Source: Aquipluma nitroreducens (lineage in GTDB: Bacteria; Bacteroidota; Bacteroidia; Bacteroidales; Prolixibacteraceae). From it: a DNA stretch of 64,000 bases. The position numbers and the translations under genes were made by a program. This document shows positions 8,974 to 17,988 of this stretch, piece after piece (positions within the stretch are counted from its first letter, which is position 1; each line of letters begins with the position of its first letter). The notes below the pieces were generated by a model, which worked only from the letters and a program-made list of their open reading frames with translations, was not told the DNA's origin and did no database searches. The stretch covers positions 496,001 through 560,000 of the forward strand of contig NZ_AP018694.1 of NCBI RefSeq assembly GCF_009689585.1, written 5' to 3'.

Positions 8974-9942
8974 ATGGCAAGTGGATTAACTCATATCCTT
9001 TTAACTAAAAAGTTACAGGATAATTTACCCGAGACCCGGCTTAAGAATATTTTTGCTGCCGGTTCAGATTTCCTTCTGGTTGGAGCTGTTGGCCCAGACC
9101 TACCTTACGCAAGTGTTGCAGACCATTATTTTTTCAGTGACGAAAGTGAACTTGCAGATAAATTCCATTATAAAAAGACCAATCAAATCCCATTACGAGC
9201 ATTACAGGAGCTAAAGTCCAGAAATGGCAACATGGAAGAAATGGCCCATTTTTATATGTTTTCGTTCTTTATGGGCTATATCTCCCACGTAGTTGCAGAT
9301 GGAATAATTCATCCGTTTGTCCGAGATAAAGTCGGGAATTATGCTGAAAACAAGGCAGAGCACCGTTGTCTGGAAATGCAGTTGGATGTTCTTTTTATGG
9401 AAGATTTCACTAAAGAAACAGGCTATACGCTTGAGCTCAACTACACCAACCTTCATGATGAATTGTCTAATATTAAAGATTACAAGGAATCTGCCGTTAT
9501 TGTCACGCTATTTAGTGAACTGATCGAACAGGTATATCATGAAAGACATTCTTCCAAAACGATTCTTGAATGGATTAATGGCCTGCACCGGTTATTTGAA
9601 GTTGCGGAAGGGGAACATCCCAAATTCTACAGGGTTCTTGAAGCGAACACCTTTTTCTTTAAAAACAGGGCAGATATTAACCGGGATCGGGCTATTTTAT
9701 TGGGAAAACCTAAAGATCGTGATTCCAACTTTTTAAATGTTGATCAAATCAGTTTTTTCGATCATTGTGTTCCCCGGTATTTTCAAACATTTATTCCATT
9801 GGCTCAAAAGGCCTATGCCTATGTTTATGAAGATGGTCCGGAATTAACAGAAGAAGACATCCCTTCCATCAATTTAGACACGGGTAGACTACTTGCTCAT
9901 GATGACTTAAACGTAACACCAAGATTTTGGCAAAATAATTAA
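8974..9942 (+). CDS. Zinc-dependent phospholipase C-like protein
   Basis: The 322-residue protein matches the zinc-dependent phospholipase C family (alpha-toxin N-domain type). An N-terminal THILLTKKL is followed by AVGPDLPYAS near residue 47 with a conserved metal-site Asp, then SHVVADGIIHPF near residues 107-118, then AEHRCLEMQLDVL near 130. These His/Asp residues would bind zinc. Many bacterial members are uncharacterised and may act on phospholipids or other phosphodiesters. No signal peptide is seen, so the protein is probably cytoplasmic, unlike secreted phospholipases. It is third in the four-gene operon, with 9-nt and 5-nt spacers. Substrate unknown. Confidence 0.8.
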   Translation: MASGLTHILLTKKLQDNLPETRLKNIFAAGSDFLLVGAVGPDLPYASVADHYFFSDESELADKFHYKKTNQIPLRALQELKSRNGNMEEMAHFYMFSFFMGYISHVVADGIIHPFVRDKVGNYAENKAEHRCLEMQLDVLFMEDFTKETGYTLELNYTNLHDELSNIKDYKESAVIVTLFSELIEQVYHERHSSKTILEWINGLHRLFEVAEGEHPKFYRVLEANTFFFKNRADINRDRAILLGKPKDRDSNFLNVDQISFFDHCVPRYFQTFIPLAQKAYAYVYEDGPELTEEDIPSINLDTGRLLAHDDLNVTPRFWQNN

Positions 9943-9947
9943 TAATT

Positions 9948-10391
9948 ATGACTCGATTTTTACTTATTTGTTTTATGATGCTGGCCTTTTCGGGTAGTGT
10001 TTTACAGGCTCAGACCCGGTATCAAAAGCCGGATGATTTCATCTTTGATTTAGGTTCCTCTAACAACAAATTAAAAGGGAATCTGCTTCTCTCCGGGATT
10101 TACAAAGATGATTTAACCCAACTTACCTATGAGAAATATCTAATCGCATTAAAAGAAAGCGAAAAGAGTTCAAACCAAGGGCTTGCGGAAGTAATCCGGA
10201 AAGCTGATCAACATTTTTTCACCACCAAAGAGAAATCCTTTTTAATCGCTATTTATTCCAAAGAGTTCAACCTGGTTTTGTTTGATGATGCTGTTTCGCA
10301 AAAAACAGATTCCGTCGTTCATTTGCCAAAAGGTGGCACCATCCCCGATTTATCTGAATTCGCAAAGAAATCGAAATTCTTTAATAATTGA
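9948..10391 (+). CDS. Exported hypothetical protein
   Basis: This 147-residue protein has a clear signal peptide (hydrophobic residues 3-17, likely cleavage after LQAQ) and no lipobox, so it should be periplasmic or secreted. The mature part has no motif I recognise. It starts 5 nt after the phospholipase-like gene and closes the operon. The pairing of an exported protein, a lipoprotein and a lipase-like protein hints at an envelope function, which is inference only. Confidence 0.65.
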   Translation: MTRFLLICFMMLAFSGSVLQAQTRYQKPDDFIFDLGSSNNKLKGNLLLSGIYKDDLTQLTYEKYLIALKESEKSSNQGLAEVIRKADQHFFTTKEKSFLIAIYSKEFNLVLFDDAVSQKTDSVVHLPKGGTIPDLSEFAKKSKFFNN

Positions 10392-10460
10392 TTTTTACAT
10401 TGGCCGGTTAGCGCATGGTCATTGCAAGTTCATCGCTAACATCTATAAAAATCCATTAGG

Positions 10461-11504
10461 CTAATCATCGTCTTTGGTCCCGATCATCTGAAAATATACC
10501 GGGTTATGGTCGGAGAAATGCTGACGAAATTCATCATGGACGTAAGGTTCACCCGGGTACGGGGTATTTTCATCCCATAGCGGCTTACAGGCTTGAATCA
10601 GGTTTATCACTTTGAAGCCCAGATTGTGATCTACCTCGTTCCATGTAAAAGTGCGATTGATCATGATGTGATCGTAAGGTTTCCCTTTAATTTCATTGGG
10701 CTGCAGGGTAGTTGTATTTTTACATTCAAAATTCAGTGATTTGAAATTTACGGGTGTCACAGCGACCAATTCATCTTTATTGTAGATATTCATGTCTCCG
10801 AGAATAATAAAATCCTTCTCCTTCTGACTATGATTTTCAATCCACCTGGCGATACTCTGTAATTCGTGGGCCCGTCTGGGGCTGTCCCCTGATTTTTCAC
10901 CAGGTCTGAGATGCACAGGAATCAGTACAAAATCCAAACTTCGGTTTTTAGACCTTAAGGAAAAGGCATAAGGAACCCGATCAAAATCCGGATTCTTGGA
11001 CCGGTCTTCAGCCAGAAATCCATTGGGGAGATCTGGAGCCAATTCTATCTTTCCCGGCTTATAAAAACAAATCCACCATTCCGTTGACGTACCATTGCTG
11101 TGAATCCTTTCTCCGGTACCTGTATCTTCGGTAGAGAGAACATATTTAAATCCTTTCCCAAGCATAGCATCCACAAAACCTTTGGCTTCGGGATCCGCAA
11201 AATAAGCTGATCCATCCGGATATGCCCCATCCACAGGAGGCGCCACCAATTCCTGCACGACAACCACATCAAACTTTTTCAAAACCTGGGATAACAATTC
11301 ATTTTTTTTATTCTTAAAGGAACCCACAAACTGATTGTTAAACGAACATATCTGCAAGGTATCAGAGGTATTTTCAGTAAACGCTTGTTTCTTAATCCGA
11401 TGGGATCGGTCTTGTGTTAAGGTTGAACTTAGGACATGATTAAACCCCAACAGGACAACAACCAGAAAGCCTGAAATTAATAATCGTTTTTTCACCTTTT
11501 TCAT
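10461..11504 (-). CDS. Secreted endonuclease/exonuclease/phosphatase-family (DNase I-like) enzyme
   Basis: The 347-residue protein has an N-terminal signal or anchor (about 7-24) and then a full DNase I-fold motif set. These are an Asn in ICSFNNQFVG, the metal-binding Glu in VVVVQELVAPP, the His in FVLIPVHLRPG, Asp-x-Asn in ILGDMNIYN, YDHIMINR, and the C-terminal SDHNPVYFQ. With all catalytic residues present it should be an active metal-dependent phosphoesterase outside the cytoplasm, most likely a nuclease. It is convergent with the preceding operon (69 nt between stops). It may be ICE cargo for nutrient release from DNA, or it may act on sugar or lipid phosphates; the fold alone cannot decide. 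Confidence 0.85.
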   Translation of the reverse strand: MKKVKKRLLISGFLVVVLLGFNHVLSSTLTQDRSHRIKKQAFTENTSDTLQICSFNNQFVGSFKNKKNELLSQVLKKFDVVVVQELVAPPVDGAYPDGSAYFADPEAKGFVDAMLGKGFKYVLSTEDTGTGERIHSNGTSTEWWICFYKPGKIELAPDLPNGFLAEDRSKNPDFDRVPYAFSLRSKNRSLDFVLIPVHLRPGEKSGDSPRRAHELQSIARWIENHSQKEKDFIILGDMNIYNKDELVAVTPVNFKSLNFECKNTTTLQPNEIKGKPYDHIMINRTFTWNEVDHNLGFKVINLIQACKPLWDENTPYPGEPYVHDEFRQHFSDHNPVYFQMIGTKDDD

Positions 11505-11671
11505 TATTTAGCTTATTCAACAATAAAATTAAGATATAAAATACTATCTACAAAACAAAAATTTAATTAATTATAAGCTAAGGCAATTAAAAGGTTTTAA
11601 TATAAAAAGAAAGGGAAACCTGCACTTCAGAATTTCCCCTTCCGGTTTTGAAAACGAGACCTGTTATTGAA

Positions 11672-12355
11672 TCAATGGACTTTCTGTTTAGCCCCTTGTT
11701 TTTCGGATTGTTTGGCATCGATTTTTAAGTCTTCAGATTTCTCCTGCTTGAATTGAGAGAACCCGATGTTCCGGTTAGCTGCATCCACCTGAAGCGTGGC
11801 TGAAAACTTCTTGTCATTCTTGCCAGTCATTCCGTCCACGGTTACTTTTTCACCCGCTGCCAGTTTCTCTTTTTGCTCGGAAGAAAGGTTTGCTCCTTTG
11901 ATCTTCTCCGGCACCTGAATATAACTTGAACGCAATGGAATGAGCTCATTCGTCTTGGAATCAATGCTCAGGTAGTAATTGTCCTTTTTTCCATCTCTTC
12001 CGGTCAGTTCCACCGTTTTGCCCAGGTTTTTGTCATTGAGCAAAGCTCCCTTTTCTTCCTTGGAAAACTTATGCCCCATGTACTCATCCGGCACATTTAA
12101 CCGCTGGATCGGATGTACTTTAATGTCTACCGATCCGTCCTCTTTACTTTGCAAACGGATTTTGGCCGGAATCCGGTAATCCTCTCCATTGATCTTTGCA
12201 TTGACGGTGTAGAGTTTTTCTGAACGGAACCCGTTCAGAAAATCGGTCATTTCCTGTTTTTCCATTTGTTTAATCAGATCGGATTTAATACCTACTTTTT
12301 CGAGCTTGTCAAACGGAATCTGGTCCATGCTCATGCGTGTTTTCTGTTGTTCCAT
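11672..12355 (-). CDS. DUF4099/DUF3945-like conjugative-element protein
   Basis: This 227-residue hydrophilic protein opens with a segment like the DUF4099 N-terminus (QIPFDKLEKVGIKSDLIKQM). Two repeats resembling DUF3945 follow (RLNVPDEYMGHKFSKEEKGA and SYIQVPEKIKGANLSSEQKE), each followed by a Lys/Asp-rich GR-DGKKD or TGKNDKKF strand. Such proteins are common on Bacteroidota conjugative elements next to transfer genes; their role is unknown. There is no signal peptide. It lies downstream of the PH-domain gene in the same direction and may share its transcript. Confidence 0.65.
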   Translation of the reverse strand: MEQQKTRMSMDQIPFDKLEKVGIKSDLIKQMEKQEMTDFLNGFRSEKLYTVNAKINGEDYRIPAKIRLQSKEDGSVDIKVHPIQRLNVPDEYMGHKFSKEEKGALLNDKNLGKTVELTGRDGKKDNYYLSIDSKTNELIPLRSSYIQVPEKIKGANLSSEQKEKLAAGEKVTVDGMTGKNDKKFSATLQVDAANRNIGFSQFKQEKSEDLKIDAKQSEKQGAKQKVH

Positions 12356-12386
12356 GATTTTTAATTTTTGTTGTTATATAATTGGG

Positions 12387-12902
12387 TTAATCAACCTCAA
12401 ATACATGTTTCTCCATGCGGTTCAGTTCCACCAAACCACGAAGGATTTTATACTTTTCTTCCGGTTCACTGATGGCATTCAGTTGGAGTACCGGTGTAGT
12501 CTTATCAGAGCTATAGATAGTCAAGTCTCCAAGGCCGAACATGCGGTAAATCATTGGTTTTTCTACTCTGAAATCTTTAATCCTGTAAAGTTCTATATAC
12601 TCATGCTTCCTGCTAAGTATCCCTGAATAGTATCTCAGCTCTTCAGGATCAATTTCATAACTGATGCAATAAACTTTTAGGATTTGCCAGATCAGGTTCA
12701 GCATTACCAGAATTGAAAGATAAACCGGAAGCCTGTTCACATGGACAGCCATTTTTTCCGGAAGAAGAAAAGCCAGATGGTGCTCTTTAAGCATCATATC
12801 CATCAGGATAACTATCGGAATAAATAAAAGGGTTAGCAGGAAATTCTCCAGATTGAGAAGCTGGGATGGCCTGCATTTGAAGTAAAGCGTTTGTTCGATC
12901 AT
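12387..12902 (-). CDS. Membrane protein with bacterial PH domain
   Basis: The 171-residue protein has two hydrophobic segments (about 22-37 and 55-78), then a bacterial PH (bPH2/YdbS-like) domain. That domain shows the signature ISYEIDPEELRYYSGILSRK and the end strand FGLGDLTIYSSD. Its start overlaps the stop of the coupling ATPase gene (ATGA, 4 nt), so the two are translationally coupled. A partner or membrane-targeting role with the coupling protein is inference. PH-domain proteins of this type are not a standard CTnDOT tra component. Confidence 0.75.
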   Translation of the reverse strand: MIEQTLYFKCRPSQLLNLENFLLTLLFIPIVILMDMMLKEHHLAFLLPEKMAVHVNRLPVYLSILVMLNLIWQILKVYCISYEIDPEELRYYSGILSRKHEYIELYRIKDFRVEKPMIYRMFGLGDLTIYSSDKTTPVLQLNAISEPEEKYKILRGLVELNRMEKHVFEVD

Positions 12903-14881
12903 TGTTTTTGGATTTTTTTATTCGTTAAAGATTTTGGATTTGATTGATCTTTTTGATCTGATTCTGAATTCAGAAGGGTTATTGTCCGGATGTCATTCTG
13001 GATTTTGGTGCGGTTGCGTTCCAGTACTTCCGGGATATTGTCAAACTGATAAAAGTCCGGAATGGGAACAAAACGGCCTTCCTCCCACTGCTGGGCTTTC
13101 ACATCAACATGAACCAGGCAATTGAAATTCTTCTGTGCGATGGCTTCTCCAAAGTTGTCGGCAACCTGGCCAACCATATATCCTTGTGGCAGGGTCGCAA
13201 TCTTGCCTTCAGGTACCAGAAAGTCCAGTTGGGTTGAAAAGGTGGAGGATTGTGTATTGCGGTTGATGTTGACCGATTGCCGTTCCTGAAGGATTTTGCC
13301 CATCCGGTTCTGGATAAACTTGGCAGTCTCACCGGCAGCCTGTCCGCAAAACACATTGCCGATGTTGCTGGTAATGGCATTGGCCTGTTCTTTCCCGTAA
13401 TCCCGGATCAGTTGATCGATGGTCTGGACACCCAATAAAGTAGATATTCTGTTACTCCTTGCTGTGGCAATCAACGTGTCCAGCCCCCGGAAATAAATAG
13501 TTGGCAGCTCGTCAAAGATCAGTGAGGATGGCCGTTGCCCTTTCTTATTAATAACCTTGAGCATCCTGGTGATGTAAAGAGACAGGACAGCACCGTACAT
13601 CTCTACACGAAGCGGATCGTTAGCCAGGCAAAGGATTTTGGGAGAGTCAGGGTTATTGATGTCCAGCGAGAAATCATTACCAGAACATATCCAGTAAATC
13701 TCAGGGCTGATGATCTTGGAAATGGCAATCTTCAGGCTTCCCAATTGTCCTTCCAGTTGCTCCCTTGCCCCACGTTTATGGGCATTGATAAACGGGTTGA
13801 TGATGTTGGCCACATCTTTTTCCTGTTCCATTACCGCGAACAGATCGTCGTAGTCTATCTGAAGCAATTCAATAGCATGGGGCAAAGTGCAAAAACGACC
13901 ATCTTTGTATTTTTTCAAGAACCAGATTACCGCCGCAAAAAAGGAAACGGCGGATTCGGAGAAGAACTCTCCCTGCTGGCGTATCCATTCCCTGTTCAGG
14001 TTGTACAGTACCGTCCTGGATGATTCAAAAGCATCAATTGGGCTTTCCATCCACTCCGGCGCCAAAGGGTTGCAGCGAAAAGATTTTTGAATGTTCTCAA
14101 AATTGATCACATAGAACCGGCTTGATTCCGGGAGCTTTCCGCTTTTCTTTGCCTTCAGAAAATGGTTATAAGTAACCAAGGATAAATCCGGATATTTAAA
14201 ATCATAAACGCACATCGAGAACCCTTTTTTCAGGTGTTGCCGGATAAATGGCAATACCACCGAAAAAGATTTTCCAGAGCCGGGAGTGCCAATCACCATT
14301 GTGGCCCGAAACGGATTGACAATATTGATCCAGCCATTGTGCTCGCTGCCTTTATGCTGGTAAATGGTTGGCAGGTTGACCGAGTACTCGTTCTTCCTTA
14401 AAACTTCTTCCTGTGGAAAGCTTTCATTCTCCACGTTGAACCGATCTTTCATCAAATTGACGTTGATCAGTTTGGAGATGTTGTCAAATCCGATATTCAG
14501 TAAAACAAAGCCAAAGAAAGTCAGGGTCAGATAGGACACCGGGTAAGATTTGAACAGGATCAGGCTTCCCCAATATAAAATGAGCCCGGCAATCACCTGC
14601 CCGACTATGGTAGAAACAGCCAGTTCTCGGTCTTTATGGGCTTTAGTTCCAACACATGTAATCGCCAAAAACACCAGGCAAACGGTCTTGGATTTATAAA
14701 CGTTTGCCAGAAATGTCAGGTTTTGCATTTTGGCCACCAGCGGATGAAAAGCAGGGATGTCTATCCCGTGCAATATAAAGTAACCCAATTGGTTCAGGTA
14801 CATGGATAAAAACAATAACAGGTAGCTGAAGAACCGAAAGCCTTCATGCAATTTAACCAGTTCATGAGATTCGTGTTCCAT
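12899..14881 (-). CDS. Type IV coupling protein (VirD4/TraG-like ATPase)
   Basis: The 660-residue protein has three or four hydrophobic segments within about residues 15-135. A P-loop ATPase follows, with Walker A (IGTPGSGKSFSVVLPF) near 197 and Walker B (SSLIFDELPTIYFRG) near 456. A conserved TARSNRISTLLGVQTIDQL segment comes after, and a Lys/Asn-rich tail ends the protein. Coupling proteins bring the relaxase-DNA complex to the type IV channel at the inner membrane. It lies between traN and the PH-domain gene and resembles the MobC/TraG coupling proteins of Bacteroidota conjugative transposons. Confidence 0.93.
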   Translation of the reverse strand: MEHESHELVKLHEGFRFFSYLLLFLSMYLNQLGYFILHGIDIPAFHPLVAKMQNLTFLANVYKSKTVCLVFLAITCVGTKAHKDRELAVSTIVGQVIAGLILYWGSLILFKSYPVSYLTLTFFGFVLLNIGFDNISKLINVNLMKDRFNVENESFPQEEVLRKNEYSVNLPTIYQHKGSEHNGWINIVNPFRATMVIGTPGSGKSFSVVLPFIRQHLKKGFSMCVYDFKYPDLSLVTYNHFLKAKKSGKLPESSRFYVINFENIQKSFRCNPLAPEWMESPIDAFESSRTVLYNLNREWIRQQGEFFSESAVSFFAAVIWFLKKYKDGRFCTLPHAIELLQIDYDDLFAVMEQEKDVANIINPFINAHKRGAREQLEGQLGSLKIAISKIISPEIYWICSGNDFSLDINNPDSPKILCLANDPLRVEMYGAVLSLYITRMLKVINKKGQRPSSLIFDELPTIYFRGLDTLIATARSNRISTLLGVQTIDQLIRDYGKEQANAITSNIGNVFCGQAAGETAKFIQNRMGKILQERQSVNINRNTQSSTFSTQLDFLVPEGKIATLPQGYMVGQVADNFGEAIAQKNFNCLVHVDVKAQQWEEGRFVPIPDFYQFDNIPEVLERNRTKIQNDIRTITLLNSESDQKDQSNPKSLTNKKIQKQ

Positions 14882-14980
14882 TTTCAGGATATAAAGCCCC
14901 TGCGTCCCCTTCCGGGAAACGCAGGTAAACAGGATTAAAAAATGTGTGATGTTTATGATTGAATTTTCCTCTCGCTTGAT

Positions 14981-15784
14981 TTATTTCAGGGATCTGGCTT
15001 TGAGGATATCCTTGTTTTTCAGGTTGAAGCTGAGTTTTCGCCCTGTGTTGCCCAGGGCTTTTTCATTGAGTTCGATCTTTAGGATACGCTGGTCAGGAAT
15101 GGTCATCTTTTCGATCACAAATACTTCCCGAACAGTAACCTCACCCGGAATACGCAGTACCTTGTTCCGCTGGTACTGCGGAAAGACTTGGTATTCCTGT
15201 ACGTTGGTTGCTTTGGCCTTTTTCTTATCGGTGATCCAGAAGTTAAAACTTTCGACATCATAAGCCATGGTGGTTTTGTTGGTGATCTGAAGCTCAAAAA
15301 AGAGTGCCTCGTTTTTCAGGCTGATCGAATTCAGGCGAACCTTGATTCCGTCTTTTTCTGATTTGCGTTTCCGAAACCTATGCCTATGCTGATCCAGGAC
15401 CTGATCACAAAGGTCTTTCAGAAGATAGTCAGGCATCATCTTACCGGAAAATGTCATAGCTTTTTGGGAATCAAAAGTTTCAATCGGGTACGTGATCGGT
15501 GCATCGTTGCCGAATTGAAGTTCGAAAGAATAAATCTGGTCCGCACAAACAACGGTCAGGGAGGTCGGTTTGTCAAAAGGCTGCACGGCTTTCACCCGGA
15601 TCAGATTTGAAAGTTCCGGAACAACTTCGGCCTGGACTATTGAATAATCACCGGCCTGCACGTAGTTGACTTTATCGGGGCAAACCAGATGACTGGTTTT
15701 ACTATCAGATATTTTTAGGATATTTTGTGCGTCAACCGAAATCTGGATCAATGCACAAATCAAAATGATTAAAAAGGTTTTCAT
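14981..15784 (-). CDS. traN: Conjugative transposon protein TraN
   Basis: The 267-residue protein has a cleavable signal peptide (about 1-19) and the TraN/DUF4138 pattern: SDSKTSHLVCPDKVNYVQAG near the N-terminus, VRLNSISLKNEALFFELQI near 150, and YQVFPQYQRNKVLRIPGEV near 210. TraN is thought to form the outer part of the type IV transfer channel, working with TraM. It starts 2 nt after traM stops. Length and order match the CTnDOT family. Confidence 0.9.
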   Translation of the reverse strand: MKTFLIILICALIQISVDAQNILKISDSKTSHLVCPDKVNYVQAGDYSIVQAEVVPELSNLIRVKAVQPFDKPTSLTVVCADQIYSFELQFGNDAPITYPIETFDSQKAMTFSGKMMPDYLLKDLCDQVLDQHRHRFRKRKSEKDGIKVRLNSISLKNEALFFELQITNKTTMAYDVESFNFWITDKKKAKATNVQEYQVFPQYQRNKVLRIPGEVTVREVFVIEKMTIPDQRILKIELNEKALGNTGRKLSFNLKNKDILKARSLK

Positions 15785-15786
15785 GG

Positions 15787-16974
15787 TTATTTACTTTTGT
15801 TGATTAAATAGACTAGGGTATTTTTTTTGATGGTGACTTTTTTGATTTTGATCATTCGGAGAATAGATTGAGCCGTTTTGTCGGCAGCTTGCATTCCCAT
15901 ATAAGTCAGCGGATTGTTACTTGCTCCGAACATTGAGGAAGTGTTGGCGCTGCTACCAACCTCTTTGGCAACTTTTCGGGAGGCATTGTCGGGAACATAC
16001 AGGCCTGGCAATCCGTCCAGATCACAAACCGTTACCTGAACCGGAACAAACTTTTCAACAACCGGAATTTGCAACACTTCGATCTGAAGGCGTTCGTTGC
16101 TGACTTCGCAGATGCCATACAAAAAAGTGTTGGCCGGGATTTTAACTCCATTCAGCCAGGCTTCTTCCAGAAGTCTCAGCTTCACCCGGTTGCCGGTCAA
16201 AACTGTAGTAGTTTCATAAACCTCAGCCTCAATAACCGGGACTGCTGTATCTTTGGGTTTAAACTCGGACTTGCCACCTTTCTCCAGAGTAGAACGTTTG
16301 TTCTTTTCGGCTTCCAGCTTTTCGTTAATGGAGGTTGTTTCCTTCAGCCGGATGTTCAGGGAATCATTCTGTTTTGCCAGTCTGCTGTTTTGCCGGAATA
16401 CCTTGTCCAGTTCTTCAATGCCGGTTGGAGCAATTGAAGCTGATCCTTTTTGATTATTTAAATCCCCTTTGTCTTTCTCTTCCTGATTTGAGTCAGCATC
16501 CGCATTTTTTGATTTCGTTTCTGTTTGGCTGTTTTCCAGATCTTCCCGAACAGTCCGTTCCTTTTGCCGGATGTGTGCCATAAGGTCAGTCGAAACATCA
16601 GCATTCAATTCAGGAACCGGATCGTTCTTATACAGGTTCTTCCTTCCAGAAAGTAGCTGTTCTTCGGTGAGAGTTTCTTCTTCCAGGTTTTCCTCGTTGG
16701 TGGAATCTGTCTCCCCAGCAATATTGTAGTCATGACTGGTGGTGACTTCCTTCTTCGAAGAATAGTTGTCCATCTTGTCGTAAATGGCGACGCTTTTATC
16801 AGCATCCGGCAGGGTGTAATTCGCTCCCTTTGCCACTTGCTGCTCTTTTTGCTTTTGTTCTTCCTTTGCCTTCTTTTCTCCACCTCCCAGTACATAAAAT
16901 ATCAGTACAATAAAGGGAATCAAGACCAGTGGAAGGAATAGCAGTGGCTTATTTCTTTTCAGGTAACTTTTCAT
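15787..16974 (-). CDS. traM: Conjugative transposon protein TraM
   Basis: This 395-residue protein has one N-terminal membrane segment (about 11-30, LLFLPLVLIPFIVLIFYVLG). A long Lys/Glu/Gln-rich linker follows, then a coiled coil near 195-225, then the conserved TraM C-terminal domain (VEAEVYETTTVLTGNRVKLRL and ICEVSNERLQIEVLQIPV). By layout it is VirB10-like, spanning the periplasm to join inner and outer channel parts. Its start overlaps the end of the upstream traL-like gene by 26 nt, as expected in a tight operon. Confidence 0.9.
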   Translation of the reverse strand: MKSYLKRNKPLLFLPLVLIPFIVLIFYVLGGGEKKAKEEQKQKEQQVAKGANYTLPDADKSVAIYDKMDNYSSKKEVTTSHDYNIAGETDSTNEENLEEETLTEEQLLSGRKNLYKNDPVPELNADVSTDLMAHIRQKERTVREDLENSQTETKSKNADADSNQEEKDKGDLNNQKGSASIAPTGIEELDKVFRQNSRLAKQNDSLNIRLKETTSINEKLEAEKNKRSTLEKGGKSEFKPKDTAVPVIEAEVYETTTVLTGNRVKLRLLEEAWLNGVKIPANTFLYGICEVSNERLQIEVLQIPVVEKFVPVQVTVCDLDGLPGLYVPDNASRKVAKEVGSSANTSSMFGASNNPLTYMGMQAADKTAQSILRMIKIKKVTIKKNTLVYLINKSK

Positions 16975-17308
16975 GTATTTCTTGTTTTAATGCGTTTTCA
17001 AACGAGTCAACAGGCATTTCAAAAGAGAGGGATTTTTTGTGTTTCAGTGTTTTCGCTGTATCCGGGTTTCCTTCACTGACCGGTTGAATGGGTTCATAGG
17101 TGATTGCCGGTTTGGGGAAAACAAAGAACGAAATCAGGTAAATCAGGAACGATGCAACCAGTATGATCATCCACTTTTTCTTCCGTTTGGCCGGGTCTAG
17201 TTTTTGATCATTCTGGTCCAGCCGCTTGATCCATTCATGGAAGCGGATAGCTTCACTGATTTGGCTCACAAGGTTTTTGGATTTTGTATTTTCAGTATTC
17301 ATTATCAT
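16949..17308 (-). CDS. traL: TraL-like single-pass membrane protein
   Basis: The protein is about 119 residues with one membrane segment (KWMIILVASFLIYLISFFVF) in the middle and hydrophilic ends. I place the start at the ATG at 17308, just after the traK stop. A longer frame to 17374 would overlap traK. An ATG two codons further in is also possible. Position between traK and traM and the single-pass layout fit TraL; sequence similarity is not strong enough to be sure by eye. Confidence 0.7.
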   Translation of the reverse strand: MIMNTENTKSKNLVSQISEAIRFHEWIKRLDQNDQKLDPAKRKKKWMIILVASFLIYLISFFVFPKPAITYEPIQPVSEGNPDTAKTLKHKKSLSFEMPVDSFENALKQEIHEKLPEKK

Positions 17309-17319
17309 TGTTTTAAAAA

Positions 17320-17946
17320 TTAAAAGGACTTGCGTTTCATCGTTTCCAAATCTTTGTTGTCCGTTATCAGCCAATCCTCGATCATAAACCCGTGCGGGTT
17401 ATTGTCTGTCCTGGAGATGTTCCGGAGCCGTCCGGAGGTTTCTAGGTTGCGAATGGTGATGTTGGATTTGCGGACAATTTTCTGCCGTCCGAAAAACCGG
17501 AACTGGTAAGGGTAGGCTGAGAAGTCTATCTGGACAGAATCGGTTGTCAGGGTCATGCTGATGTCAGAAGCAATGATCTGGTTATAGACGTTGTTTTCTT
17601 TGTAGGACTGGTACTGTTTCATGGCTGAACCATCCGCCAGATAGAGTGCTTCCCTTGCATTGTTTTCGATGTACTGTTTGTCGGGTTCCATCGTAAAAAA
17701 CAGCTCGTGAAAGCGTTTTACATGGTCTTTGGCCTCTGATGGCCGATTGTCCGTGATGTCGGCACGAAGTGCCAGCAAAAGGGATTTCCCGTTGTCCAGC
17801 ACATAGATTTTCTGCCGGGAACGTTCGACCAGCACCATTGAACGGGTAAAAACAAAGGTGCTAAAGCCTGTCATCAGCAGGCTGACAGCCAAAAGGACAT
17901 AAACAGTAAACCGGAATTTACGCTGGATATCAAATATCTTGTTCAT
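17320..17946 (-). CDS. traK: Conjugative transposon protein TraK
   Basis: The 208-residue protein begins with a cytoplasmic stub and a membrane segment (about 12-33), then a periplasmic domain. The segments RQKIYVLDNGKSLLLALRAD and NPHGFMIEDWLI near the end are characteristic of TraK, a VirB8-like scaffold subunit of the transfer channel. It lies between traJ and traL in the standard order, and its length agrees with CTnDOT TraK. Confidence 0.92.
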   Translation of the reverse strand: MNKIFDIQRKFRFTVYVLLAVSLLMTGFSTFVFTRSMVLVERSRQKIYVLDNGKSLLLALRADITDNRPSEAKDHVKRFHELFFTMEPDKQYIENNAREALYLADGSAMKQYQSYKENNVYNQIIASDISMTLTTDSVQIDFSAYPYQFRFFGRQKIVRKSNITIRNLETSGRLRNISRTDNNPHGFMIEDWLITDNKDLETMKRKSF

Positions 17947-17988
17947 CTTGATTTTGGATTATTTGAGATTTAATAAATTCAGATTAGA

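Noticed and set aside
13535-14023. A 162-codon plus-strand frame
   Set aside because: Antisense to the coupling ATPase, which has intact Walker motifs.
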